Positions 1 through 5,438 of a DNA stretch of 6,174 nucleotides are shown here, piece by piece (the stretch's first letter is position 1; each line of letters starts with the position of its first letter). Location: positions 1-6,174 of the forward strand of contig CATYHY010000085.1 of assembly GCA_958407085.1 (NCBI GenBank). The letters run 5' to 3'. Made by a program: the position numbers and the translations under genes. A model generated the notes under the pieces. The model was not told the DNA's origin. It made no database searches and worked only from the letters and a program-made list of their open reading frames with translations. The stretch comes from an uncultured Collinsella sp. (GTDB lineage: Bacteria; Actinomycetota; Coriobacteriia; Coriobacteriales; Coriobacteriaceae).

Positions 1-1178
1 TTGGCAACCATGGCCTCCAGGCGTGCCACGCGCTCGGCCAATGCCTCAATCGTTAAATCAGCCTCAGGACGCGCCAGACGCGTGCAGGCGATCTCGAGCA
101 CCAGGCGCACGTCGCTCGCGCCCCTCATCTCCAGTGCGGCATCGTCGAGCACCGTCAGCACACGGGCCAGGCGATCGGCAGGATGCTCGCCAAAGGCAGC
201 GGCCTCGGCAGCAAGCGCCTCGGCCTGCTCGGAGCCGCCCTCAAACAGCTCGGCACGGGCACCGGCAACACAGGCAACGTACACGTCACGCACATGCGCC
301 ACCAGGTCGCGCGTCAGCTCCAGCAGGTCGTTTCCTTCCTCGACCTGCGCACGAATCAGTCCATAGAGCTCGGCAACATCGCGATCGGCAATGGCGCGGG
401 AAAACTCGCCCAAAATCTGGTCCGAAACCTCACCTAAAAGCGAGCGGGCGTCGTCCGCATGCACAGAACCGTTGCCAAAGACGCTCAGCTGCTCCAGCGT
501 GGACAACGCGTCGCGCATGCCGCCCTTGGCATGGCGCGCCACGATAGCCAGCGCCTCATCGTCGTAATCGAAGCCCTCCTGCTCGCACACGTATGCCAGG
601 CGATGCTCGATATCCTCGTTGCCGATGCGATGGAAATCGAAACGCTGGCAGCGCGAGAGGATGGTCTCCAGAATCTTTTGCGGGTCGGTGGTGCACAGCA
701 CAAAGATCACGTGTGCCGGCGGCTCCTCAAGAGTCTTGAGCAGCGCGTTGAACGCCGCCGTCGTGAGCATGTGGACCTCGTCGATGATATAGATCTTGTA
801 CTTGCCGCGCACCGGGGCAAAGTTGACGGAGTTGATGATCTCCTCGCGCACGTTGTCCACGCCGGTACGGCTTGCAGCATCGAGCTCGTAGACATCGGGG
901 TGGTTGCCCTCGGCGATGAGCTCGCACTCCTCGCAAGTGCCGTCGGGCATGCAGCCGCTTGCACCCTCGGCGCGCGCCGCCTCGGCATTGCGGCAGAGCA
1001 GCGCCTTGGCAAGAATACGCGCCATGGTGGTCTTGCCCGTGCCGCGCGGTCCGCAGAACAGGTAGGCATGGGACAGGCGCCCCTCGGTGATGGCGTGCTC
1101 GAGCGTCGAGACGATATGCTGCTGGCCCACCACAGAGTCGAAGGTGAGCGGGCGATACTTTCGGTACAACGATTCCAT
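1..1178 (-). CDS. dnaX: DNA polymerase III subunit gamma/tau, N-terminal 392 residues (3' end outside window)
   Basis: This is the clamp-loader ATPase that opens and loads the sliding clamp and, in its long form, couples polymerases to the helicase. Reading the minus strand from ATG at 1178 gives MESLYRKYRPLTFDSVVGQ, the hallmark DnaX N-terminus. Walker A GPRGTGKT is at residues 43-50, four zinc-module cysteines at 62, 76, 82 and 85, LDAASRTGVD near 99-108, Walker B IYIIDEVH at 129-136, NALLKTLEEPP at 144-154, and the SRC arginine-finger motif at 175-177. Residues from about 240 onward fit the clamp-loader oligomerisation domain III. A GGGGGAG Shine-Dalgarno lies 5 nt before the ATG. The reading frame stays open to the left edge with no stop, so the tau C-terminus and any frameshift site lie outside. 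It is divergent from the YcxB-like gene. Identification is very secure; the C-terminal form is unknown. Confidence 0.97.
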   Translation of the reverse strand, partial: MESLYRKYRPLTFDSVVGQQHIVSTLEHAITEGRLSHAYLFCGPRGTGKTTMARILAKALLCRNAEAARAEGASGCMPDGTCEECELIAEGNHPDVYELDAASRTGVDNVREEIINSVNFAPVRGKYKIYIIDEVHMLTTAAFNALLKTLEEPPAHVIFVLCTTDPQKILETILSRCQRFDFHRIGNEDIEHRLAYVCEQEGFDYDDEALAIVARHAKGGMRDALSTLEQLSVFGNGSVHADDARSLLGEVSDQILGEFSRAIADRDVAELYGLIRAQVEEGNDLLELTRDLVAHVRDVYVACVAGARAELFEGGSEQAEALAAEAAAFGEHPADRLARVLTVLDDAALEMRGASDVRLVLEIACTRLARPEADLTIEALAERVARLEAMVA

Positions 1179-1183
1179 GGGTG

Positions 1184-1190
1184 CTCCCCC
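1184..1190 (-). promoter_or_regulatory. Shine-Dalgarno of dnaX
   Basis: Read on the minus strand this is GGGGGAG, 5 nt upstream of the ATG at 1178. It supports this start, as does the MESLYRKYRP N-terminus, which lines up with the start of the DnaX family. Because it must be inside the transcript, it argues against using the nearby TATACC (1192-1197, minus strand) as the dnaX -10 box. Confidence 0.65.
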
Positions 1191-1193
1191 GGG

Positions 1194-1254
1194 TATACTG
1201 AGTCTTGTTGCCGCGACGGCCAAGCGGTCGCACGGCATACTGCATTCATAATAA
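1194..1254. promoter_or_regulatory. Possible divergent promoter region (weak -10 candidates)
   Basis: Plus-strand -10-like hexamers are TATACT at 1194-1199 and CATAAT at 1247-1252, each 5 of 6 to TATAAT; they would give leaders of about 88 and 35 nt for the gene at 1294. On the minus strand TATTAT at 1248-1253 would give dnaX a leader of about 60 nt. None has a convincing -35 hexamer at 16-18 bp, so promoter presence is inferred mainly from the divergent layout. Confidence 0.3.
1213..1231. repeat. 19-bp imperfect inverted repeat in the divergent dnaX / YcxB-like intergenic region
   Basis: The sequence GCGAC-G-GC-CAA-GC-G-GTCGC is symmetric around position 1222: two 5-bp arms (1213-1217 and 1227-1231), a G/G mismatch, two inner pairs and a 3-nt centre. 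It lies between two divergent start codons, where a dimeric regulator could act on both genes. It could equally be chance in GC-rich DNA, or a small RNA hairpin in either leader. Confidence 0.35.
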
Positions 1255-1293
1255 CCCGTACGGCGAGCCCGCCGCGATAGGAGTCCAAAGAGC

Positions 1294-2010
1294 ATGGCAG
1301 ACGCAGAGAGCAACCTCGTTCCCTCCGAAGCAGCCGACCAGGTCGAGGTCGCGCTCGAGACGCAGGCCGCGGCCGACGACGGCATCCTGTATCTCAACGA
1401 GTACCAGTACGAAAACGACCTGGTCACCGACTTCGCCCGTCTGGTCGCCTCGCCCAGGCGTCGCGGCTCGCTGTATGTCGCCGCGGCAATTGCCGCGCTT
1501 ATCGGCATCGGCATGCTGCTGGCCGGTGGCAACTGGATCAAGTTTGGCGTCGTCCTGATCGTATTCGGCGCCTTTTTGGCCTGGTGGAGCAAGAACCTGC
1601 ACCACACGCTCGCCCGCGACTTTATCGACGCCGTCGAGGCCGACGAGTCCATGGGCGGCCGCTATCGCCGCGTCGCCGCCAACGAGGACGGCCTGATGGT
1701 TTGGGGCAAGAGTGGCAAGTCGCAGTTTTTCCCGTTTGAGAAGCTCGACCACGTGCTCGACGGCGAGCGCATCTTTGTGGCCATGTTCGCCGACCAGGGC
1801 GTGACGATCCCTAAGGAAACCTTTATTCGCGGCGATGCCGAGCAGTTTGGCACCTTCCTTAAGGCGCGCATCAACAAAAAACTCCGCATCGAGACCAAAC
1901 GCAAGAAGATGAAGGCTGAAAAGGCCGCCGCCGAGGCCAAGCAGGGCGACAAGCCCCAGGAGACCAAGGGCAAGCAGCGCAAGCAGAAGAAGAACAAGAA
2001 GAAGCGCTAA
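1294..2010 (+). CDS. YcxB-like membrane protein with basic C-terminal tail
   Basis: A 238-residue protein of unknown function. Residues 1-29 are acidic and polar. Two hydrophobic segments follow at about 60-77 and 82-98, split by a short turn, so both ends should be cytoplasmic, with RRR at 55-57 before the first segment. Residues about 100-195 resemble the YcxB-like C-terminal domain: a VAANEDGLMVWGKSGK-type beta stretch, FFPFEKLDHVLD, and VTIPKETF with the conserved Ile-Pro-Lys at 172-174, ending in a helix. The tail 194-238 has 21 Lys/Arg in 45 residues and only five acidic residues. AGGAG at 1279-1283 lies 10 nt before the ATG. The gene is divergent from dnaX and separated from the kinase operon by 144 nt, so it is probably its own unit. 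The family assignment rests on pattern recognition only; no enzymatic motif is seen. Confidence 0.8.
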   Translation: MADAESNLVPSEAADQVEVALETQAAADDGILYLNEYQYENDLVTDFARLVASPRRRGSLYVAAAIAALIGIGMLLAGGNWIKFGVVLIVFGAFLAWWSKNLHHTLARDFIDAVEADESMGGRYRRVAANEDGLMVWGKSGKSQFFPFEKLDHVLDGERIFVAMFADQGVTIPKETFIRGDAEQFGTFLKARINKKLRIETKRKKMKAEKAAAEAKQGDKPQETKGKQRKQKKNKKKR

Positions 2011-2065
2011 GGCCAAGACAGACAGGCAGCCTCGCATCCCGTTATCCTCGCCATCCGCCCGAGCG

Positions 2066-2078
2066 TGCTACACTAGCA
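2066..2078 (+). promoter_or_regulatory. Extended -10 promoter within a palindrome, upstream of the kinase operon
   Basis: TGC-TACACT (2066-2074) fits an extended -10 element (TGn followed by a TAnAnT-type hexamer). It forms part of TGCTA-CAC-TAGCA (2066-2078), a 5-bp perfect inverted repeat. A start about 7 nt downstream would give a leader of roughly 70 nt before the ATG at 2155. No good -35 is visible at the usual distance (TTATCC at 2042 is 21 bp away), which is acceptable for extended -10 promoters. This is the best promoter candidate for the operon, but it is not proven. Confidence 0.45.
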
Positions 2079-2092
2079 GCATCTATGCCACC

Positions 2093-2124
2093 GCGAACGG
2101 CTCGGCTCCGCGCCCGCCGCTCGC
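2093..2124 (+). other. Imperfect hairpin in the kinase operon leader
   Basis: GCGAACGGC (2093-2101) pairs with GCCGCTCGC (2116-2124) over 9 positions with a single A/C mismatch; inside, GGC (2104-2106) can pair with GCC (2112-2114). It lies between the putative -10 element and the Shine-Dalgarno at 2144. There is no U-run after it, so it does not look like an intrinsic terminator for the upstream gene. A leader structure affecting mRNA stability or translation is possible. Confidence 0.35.
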
Positions 2125-2143
2125 AAACGAACTTTAAACGCAC

Positions 2144-2148
2144 GAGGG
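2144..2148 (+). promoter_or_regulatory. Shine-Dalgarno that selects ATG 2155 as kinase start
   Basis: GAGGG at 2144-2148 sits 6 nt before ATG 2155 but directly abuts the in-frame TTG at 2149, which would be too close for initiation. The ATG is therefore the better start, giving a 617-residue protein. Confidence 0.7.
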
Positions 2149-2154
2149 TTGGCC

Positions 2155-4008
2155 ATGCCGCTTTTCTCGCAACATACCGCCCGGTTCTCGCCGGACGTTC
2201 CTCTGGAGGGCACCAGCTCTCGCGAGCTGCTTAAGCGGTACCAGCCGCTCGAGACACTTGCGACCGGCGGTTTTGGCTCCATCGAGATCTGCCGCGACAC
2301 GCATCTGCGCCGCCGCGTCGCCATTAAGCGCATCCCCCTTATCAACGGTGCCGGCATGCCCGCCAGCGACATCATGGATGTCCTGCGCGAGGCGCACACT
2401 GCCGCTATGCTTCAACATCCCAACATCGTGCAGGTCATCGACTTTACGCACGACACAGCCTATGCCTACCTGGTTATGGAATATGTCGATGGCATGTCGC
2501 TGGCCGAGTTTTTGCACCGCGTGGACGGCCACTCACTTACCTTTGACGAGGCCGCGGCCATTGCCGATGCCCTGGGCCAGGCGCTCACCTTCGCTCATAG
2601 TAATGGCGTACTCCACCTGGACATTAAGCCCGCCAACGTGCTCATCGACCACTCGGGCAATGTAAAGCTCACCGACTTTGGCATGGCGCGACTGTCGTCC
2701 GCCGGTGGCTTTGGCGGCTCACGCGGCGGCACCATCGGCTACATGCCGCCCGAGCAGCTCGATATCGAGACCGGCACGGTCGACGAGCGCGCCGATGTCT
2801 TTGCCCTCGCCTGTGTGATCTACGAGGGCCTGTGCGGCAGCGCTCCCTTTATGGCGGCCACGCCCGCCGACTCGCTCGACCGCATCATCGGCGGCGCCAC
2901 CTATCCCAGCGAGCTGATACCACACTTTCCCCCGGGAGCCGAGGCCGCGCTCATGAGCGCGCTCTCCCCCATGCCGCAGGACCGCCCCAACAGCATCGAG
3001 GCATTTTGCGACCAGCTCCTTGCCGGTCTGGGCAGCGTGCGCGAAGGCCGTCGCAGCCTGGAGCAAATGGTTGGCGAGCTTTCGGATGACGAGCAGGAGC
3101 TCGACGGTATCGAGCCGTCGCACTACGAGGACGACGCCATCGAGGTCGACCCCGCACTTGGCTGGGCGGGCACGCGCTGGAGCCATGCGCGCGACTACAC
3201 CATGCGCGCTATCTCGGCGCTAACGTGCGGCACCTTTAGCTTTTTGCTGATGCAAACGGCCGGGGTCGCGGCGCTTCCCGGCCTGGTCATTGCGGCTATC
3301 GCGATCGGAGCGGCGGCTGGCCTGGCCCCCCAGATTGGCTCGGCCATCTCGGCTGTGGGCTTTTTGGTGCTCATGGCCAACGCCACCATGCAGGCGCAGA
3401 GCATCCTGTCGATGTTGCCCGTCGCGGTGATCTTTGCCGCCGCCATGTCCGGTTGGTGGATCGCCTGGGGTCGCACCGAGGCTGCCGCGAGCGCCGCACT
3501 CACCTGTGCACTCGCGCTTGGCTGTCTGACCGGCAATACCTTCCTGGCAGCTGGGGTCGCCGCCGGCGTCGCGTCATTTTGGCTCGGCCCGGCAAGCGCC
3601 GCCGCGGCAACGGGCATGGGCGCGCTTTTTGCCCGCCTGGCGACAGTCGCGCTTTCAGCCGGAGGCGTGCTGGGGCTCGGTAACGTTGCCGCAGCGCTGG
3701 GAGACCCGCTCCTTTGGGCTGCCTTTGGGCTGGCCGCGGCAACTGCCGCAGCGTCATCCGCGCTGCTCAATGCCCATGCCAAGCGTGCCAATCAGGGCTC
3801 AAACCTTGCCGCAATCGCCGCCATCGCTGTCACCGGCATCGGCTGCGCAGCGGCGTCCTGTCTTGCACACCATATGGAAATTGCCAGCCTTGCAGCCGCG
3901 GTCATCGCCAAGGCGGCGGTTGCGGGAATCCTATCCTCTATAATCGTTGGGATATGCCTATATTTGCTCGGATACCAAAGAACCTATACGGAGAGTGATC
4001 TTTCGTGA
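2155..4008 (+). CDS. Ser/Thr protein kinase (Hanks type) with polytopic membrane domain
   Basis: This 617-residue protein should phosphorylate Ser/Thr on proteins at the inner face of the membrane. The kinase domain spans about 29-290: glycine loop LATGGFGSI (35-43, first Gly replaced by Ala36), VAIK Lys58, alpha-C Glu79, catalytic loop HLDIKPANVL with Asp156, Lys158 and Asn161, DFG 174-176, and YMPPEQ (196-201) in place of APE. All catalytic residues are present, but the HRD Arg is Leu155, making it a non-RD kinase. An acidic juxtamembrane stretch (about 302-335) leads to about 255 residues (353-607) with roughly nine to ten Ala/Gly-rich hydrophobic segments and short loops; no PASTA or other extracellular domain is seen. 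The stop overlaps the FhaA-like GTG by 4 nt. It heads a kinase-FHA-FHA-phosphatase operon. Kinase activity is well supported; ligand and targets are unknown. Confidence 0.93.
   Translation: MPLFSQHTARFSPDVPLEGTSSRELLKRYQPLETLATGGFGSIEICRDTHLRRRVAIKRIPLINGAGMPASDIMDVLREAHTAAMLQHPNIVQVIDFTHDTAYAYLVMEYVDGMSLAEFLHRVDGHSLTFDEAAAIADALGQALTFAHSNGVLHLDIKPANVLIDHSGNVKLTDFGMARLSSAGGFGGSRGGTIGYMPPEQLDIETGTVDERADVFALACVIYEGLCGSAPFMAATPADSLDRIIGGATYPSELIPHFPPGAEAALMSALSPMPQDRPNSIEAFCDQLLAGLGSVREGRRSLEQMVGELSDDEQELDGIEPSHYEDDAIEVDPALGWAGTRWSHARDYTMRAISALTCGTFSFLLMQTAGVAALPGLVIAAIAIGAAAGLAPQIGSAISAVGFLVLMANATMQAQSILSMLPVAVIFAAAMSGWWIAWGRTEAAASAALTCALALGCLTGNTFLAAGVAAGVASFWLGPASAAAATGMGALFARLATVALSAGGVLGLGNVAAALGDPLLWAAFGLAAATAAASSALLNAHAKRANQGSNLAAIAAIAVTGIGCAAASCLAHHMEIASLAAAVIAKAAVAGILSSIIVGICLYLLGYQRTYTESDLS
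3939..3944 (+). promoter_or_regulatory. Perfect TATAAT inside the 3' end of the kinase gene
   Basis: A consensus -10 hexamer occurs in GC-rich coding sequence about 60 nt before the FhaA-like start. TTGCGG at 3920-3925 is only 13 nt upstream, too close for a standard -35. It may be an internal promoter giving kinase-independent expression of the FHA and phosphatase genes, or chance. Confidence 0.2.
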
Positions 4009-5015
4009 ACTTCCTGAACATCTTCGAGGACCACGTGGCCGGCATCTTCGGTGCCACCCGTGCCCCGTTCTCCTTTAAGAAGCTTGCCAAGCAGGCCGCT
4101 CGCGACATGGAGGATCAGACTCTGGTGATCAACGGCGTCAACACGGCGCCGGCACTCTATACCATCCTTATCGCCGCCGACGACGATCCCATGCTCGCCC
4201 CGTTCTACCCCGAGCTTTCGCGCGAGGTCCGCGAGTTTGTGAAGGCGCAGGCCGAAAAGCGCCGCTATGTCTTTGTCGGCGAGCCCCTCGTGCGCTTTAT
4301 GATCGATCCGCAGCTGCGCGCCGGCAAGTTCTCGGTCTTTGCCGAGAACGTCGATGCCCCCACGCTCGGCCGCCTGTACGAAGAAGAGCGCGCCTATCAA
4401 AACGGCCTGGGCCAGAACAACTCCGCGGCAAGCCGTGCCGCCAGCGCCCCGCGCGCCGGCCAGCAGCAGTTTGCTGCCCCGCAGCAGCAGCGTCCCGCCG
4501 CCATGCCCCAGCAGCAGCCGACGCCTCGCGCCGCCGCTCCCGACCCGCTTGCCGTGGCAGACCCCTTCGCGCCTAGCGTCCCCGACCCCGCCGCTCCCAT
4601 CCCGGTGCCGCAGACCGTCTCGCGTGACGCGCTTGCCGGCATGGGCGGAGCCGCCGCGACCGGTGCCGCCGTGGGCCTAGGCGCCGCAGCCGGCATCGCC
4701 TCCAACATGGCGAGCACTCGCGCCCCGCAGCGTCCGCTCGCCCAGCTCGTCGACGTCGTGAGCGGCGAGAGCCATAGCATCACCTCCGCACAGGTGACCA
4801 TCGGTCGCGAGCGCTCAGTTTCCGACATTGCCCTGCGCGACCCCAACGTGTCGCGCCGCCACGCCCAGCTCACCTTTACGGGCTCGGATTGGTCGATCGA
4901 GGATCTCAATTCCACCAACGGCACGCTCGTCAACAACCGCCGCATTACGCGCTGCCCGCTGCGCAACGGCGATCTGCTGACGTTTGGCCTGAGTACCTTT
5001 GAATTTAGGGGATAG
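4005..5015 (+). CDS. fhaA: FhaA-like protein: DUF3662 domain, Gln/Ala/Pro linker, C-terminal FHA domain
   Basis: A 336-residue cytosolic-type adaptor that should bind phosphothreonine proteins made by the upstream kinase. Residues 1-about 118 match the DUF3662 (FhaA N-terminal) pattern: MNFLNIFEDHVAGIFG opening, AARDMEDQ, and RRYVFVGEPLVRFMID. Residues about 135-242 form a low-complexity linker with three QQQ tracts and an Ala/Gly-rich stretch near 212-237. The FHA domain covers about 245-336 with Gly267-Arg268-Glu269, Ser283-Arg-Arg-His286 and Asn302-Ser-Thr-Asn305-Gly306, so all phosphopeptide-binding residues are in place. It starts at GTG 4005, overlapping the kinase stop as GTGA; GGAG at 3990-3993 is 11 nt upstream, a loose spacing that suggests translational coupling. 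In mycobacteria FhaA binds phosphorylated MviN and restrains peptidoglycan synthesis; a similar job here is inference. The symbol is by domain similarity. Confidence 0.9.
   Translation: MNFLNIFEDHVAGIFGATRAPFSFKKLAKQAARDMEDQTLVINGVNTAPALYTILIAADDDPMLAPFYPELSREVREFVKAQAEKRRYVFVGEPLVRFMIDPQLRAGKFSVFAENVDAPTLGRLYEEERAYQNGLGQNNSAASRAASAPRAGQQQFAAPQQQRPAAMPQQQPTPRAAAPDPLAVADPFAPSVPDPAAPIPVPQTVSRDALAGMGGAAATGAAVGLGAAAGIASNMASTRAPQRPLAQLVDVVSGESHSITSAQVTIGRERSVSDIALRDPNVSRRHAQLTFTGSDWSIEDLNSTNGTLVNNRRITRCPLRNGDLLTFGLSTFEFRG
4461..4517 (+). repeat. Three (CAG)3 tracts in the FhaA linker
   Basis: CAGCAGCAG occurs at 4461-4469, 4482-4490 and 4509-4517, all in frame, coding for QQQ at residues 153-155, 160-162 and 169-171. 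They are separated by Ala/Pro-rich residues. This is a likely slippage-prone, length-variable linker between the DUF3662 and FHA domains. Confidence 0.7.
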
Positions 5016-5021
5016 TCGCTT

Positions 5022-5438
5022 ATGAACATCGATATCGTCCTTTTTGCAGGCCGCATCGTCCTGGTCGCCCTGCTCTATATCTTTCTGTTCGCCGTCATGA
5101 AGACCGGCGTGGGACTTGTGCGTGGACAGCGCCGCGACTCGGCTATCTGGACGATCGATGTGGACAAGGGTCCGCGCGGTATCCGCGGCATCCACGTAGA
5201 CATGCTCGGCCCCGTCATCGTCGGTCGCTCGCCATCTTCGGACATCTGCATCAACGAACCGTTCGTTTCAGCCTCGCACGCGCGCTTTTCGCTGCAGGGC
5301 CCGGCGCTCATCATCGAGGACCTCAACTCACTTAACGGCACGCTCGTCAACGGCCGCCAACTCGTGGAGCCCGCGACGCTGCGTGAGGGCGACGAAGTCC
5401 AGATTGGCGACGTGGTCATGAAGGTGAACCGTCGATGA
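5022..5438 (+). CDS. fhaB: FhaB-like membrane-anchored FHA-domain protein
   Basis: A 138-residue protein with one N-terminal membrane helix (about 5-27), a short basic turn (RGQRR, 34-38) and an FHA domain at about 60-138, giving a membrane-tethered phosphothreonine reader facing the cytoplasm. FHA residues: Gly68-Arg69, Ser83-Ala-Ser-His86 and Asn102-Ser-Leu-Asn105-Gly106. The central motif SASH, instead of SRRH, keeps the key Ser and His but loses the basic pair; NSLNGT replaces the usual NSTNGT. AGGGGA at 5007-5012, in the last FhaA codons, is 9 nt before the ATG; the gap to FhaA is 6 nt. The layout (TM then FHA, just before PP2C) matches mycobacterial FhaB/FipA, which works in division. 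The stop overlaps the next ATG. Confidence 0.92.
   Translation: MNIDIVLFAGRIVLVALLYIFLFAVMKTGVGLVRGQRRDSAIWTIDVDKGPRGIRGIHVDMLGPVIVGRSPSSDICINEPFVSASHARFSLQGPALIIEDLNSLNGTLVNGRQLVEPATLREGDEVQIGDVVMKVNRR
5421..5426 (+). promoter_or_regulatory. Shine-Dalgarno for the PP2C gene inside fhaB
   Basis: AAGGTG lies 8 nt before ATG 5435, within the last fhaB codons. It favours 5435 over the in-frame ATG at 5465, whose nearest purine-rich stretch (GAGGAG, about 5443-5448) is too far away. Confidence 0.6.

Noticed and set aside
424..445. CTTTTAG run in dnaX (minus strand) as a tau/gamma frameshift site
   Set aside because: In frame it reads TCG CTT TTA GGT and does not fit the X XXY YYZ slippery pattern; known dnaX frameshift sites lie further downstream, beyond the left edge.
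1192..1197. TATACC (minus strand) as the -10 box of dnaX
   Set aside because: It would start the transcript about position 1185, inside the GGGGGAG Shine-Dalgarno, removing the ribosome site.
459..1280. Long plus-strand open frame opposite dnaX (273 codons)
   Set aside because: The minus strand encodes a textbook DnaX with all motifs over this stretch; the frame is a GC-rich antisense shadow and its protein has no recognisable domain.
1179..1293. Small RNA gene (SRP RNA or tRNA) upstream of dnaX
   Set aside because: Such RNAs are sometimes found next to dnaX, but the 115-nt gap shows no tRNA cloverleaf and no recognisable SRP tetraloop hairpin.
1246..2037. Long minus-strand open frame opposite the YcxB-like gene (263 codons)
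   Set aside because: Its Leu/Val-rich product mirrors antisense codons of the real gene, which has a good Shine-Dalgarno, two TM helices and a recognisable domain.
2011..2065. Intrinsic terminator after the YcxB-like gene
   Set aside because: No GC-rich stem followed by a T-run is present in the gap; how that transcript ends cannot be told from sequence.
2149..2154. TTG at 2149 as the kinase start
   Set aside because: The GAGGG Shine-Dalgarno ends directly at 2148, leaving no spacing; ATG 2155 is correctly placed.
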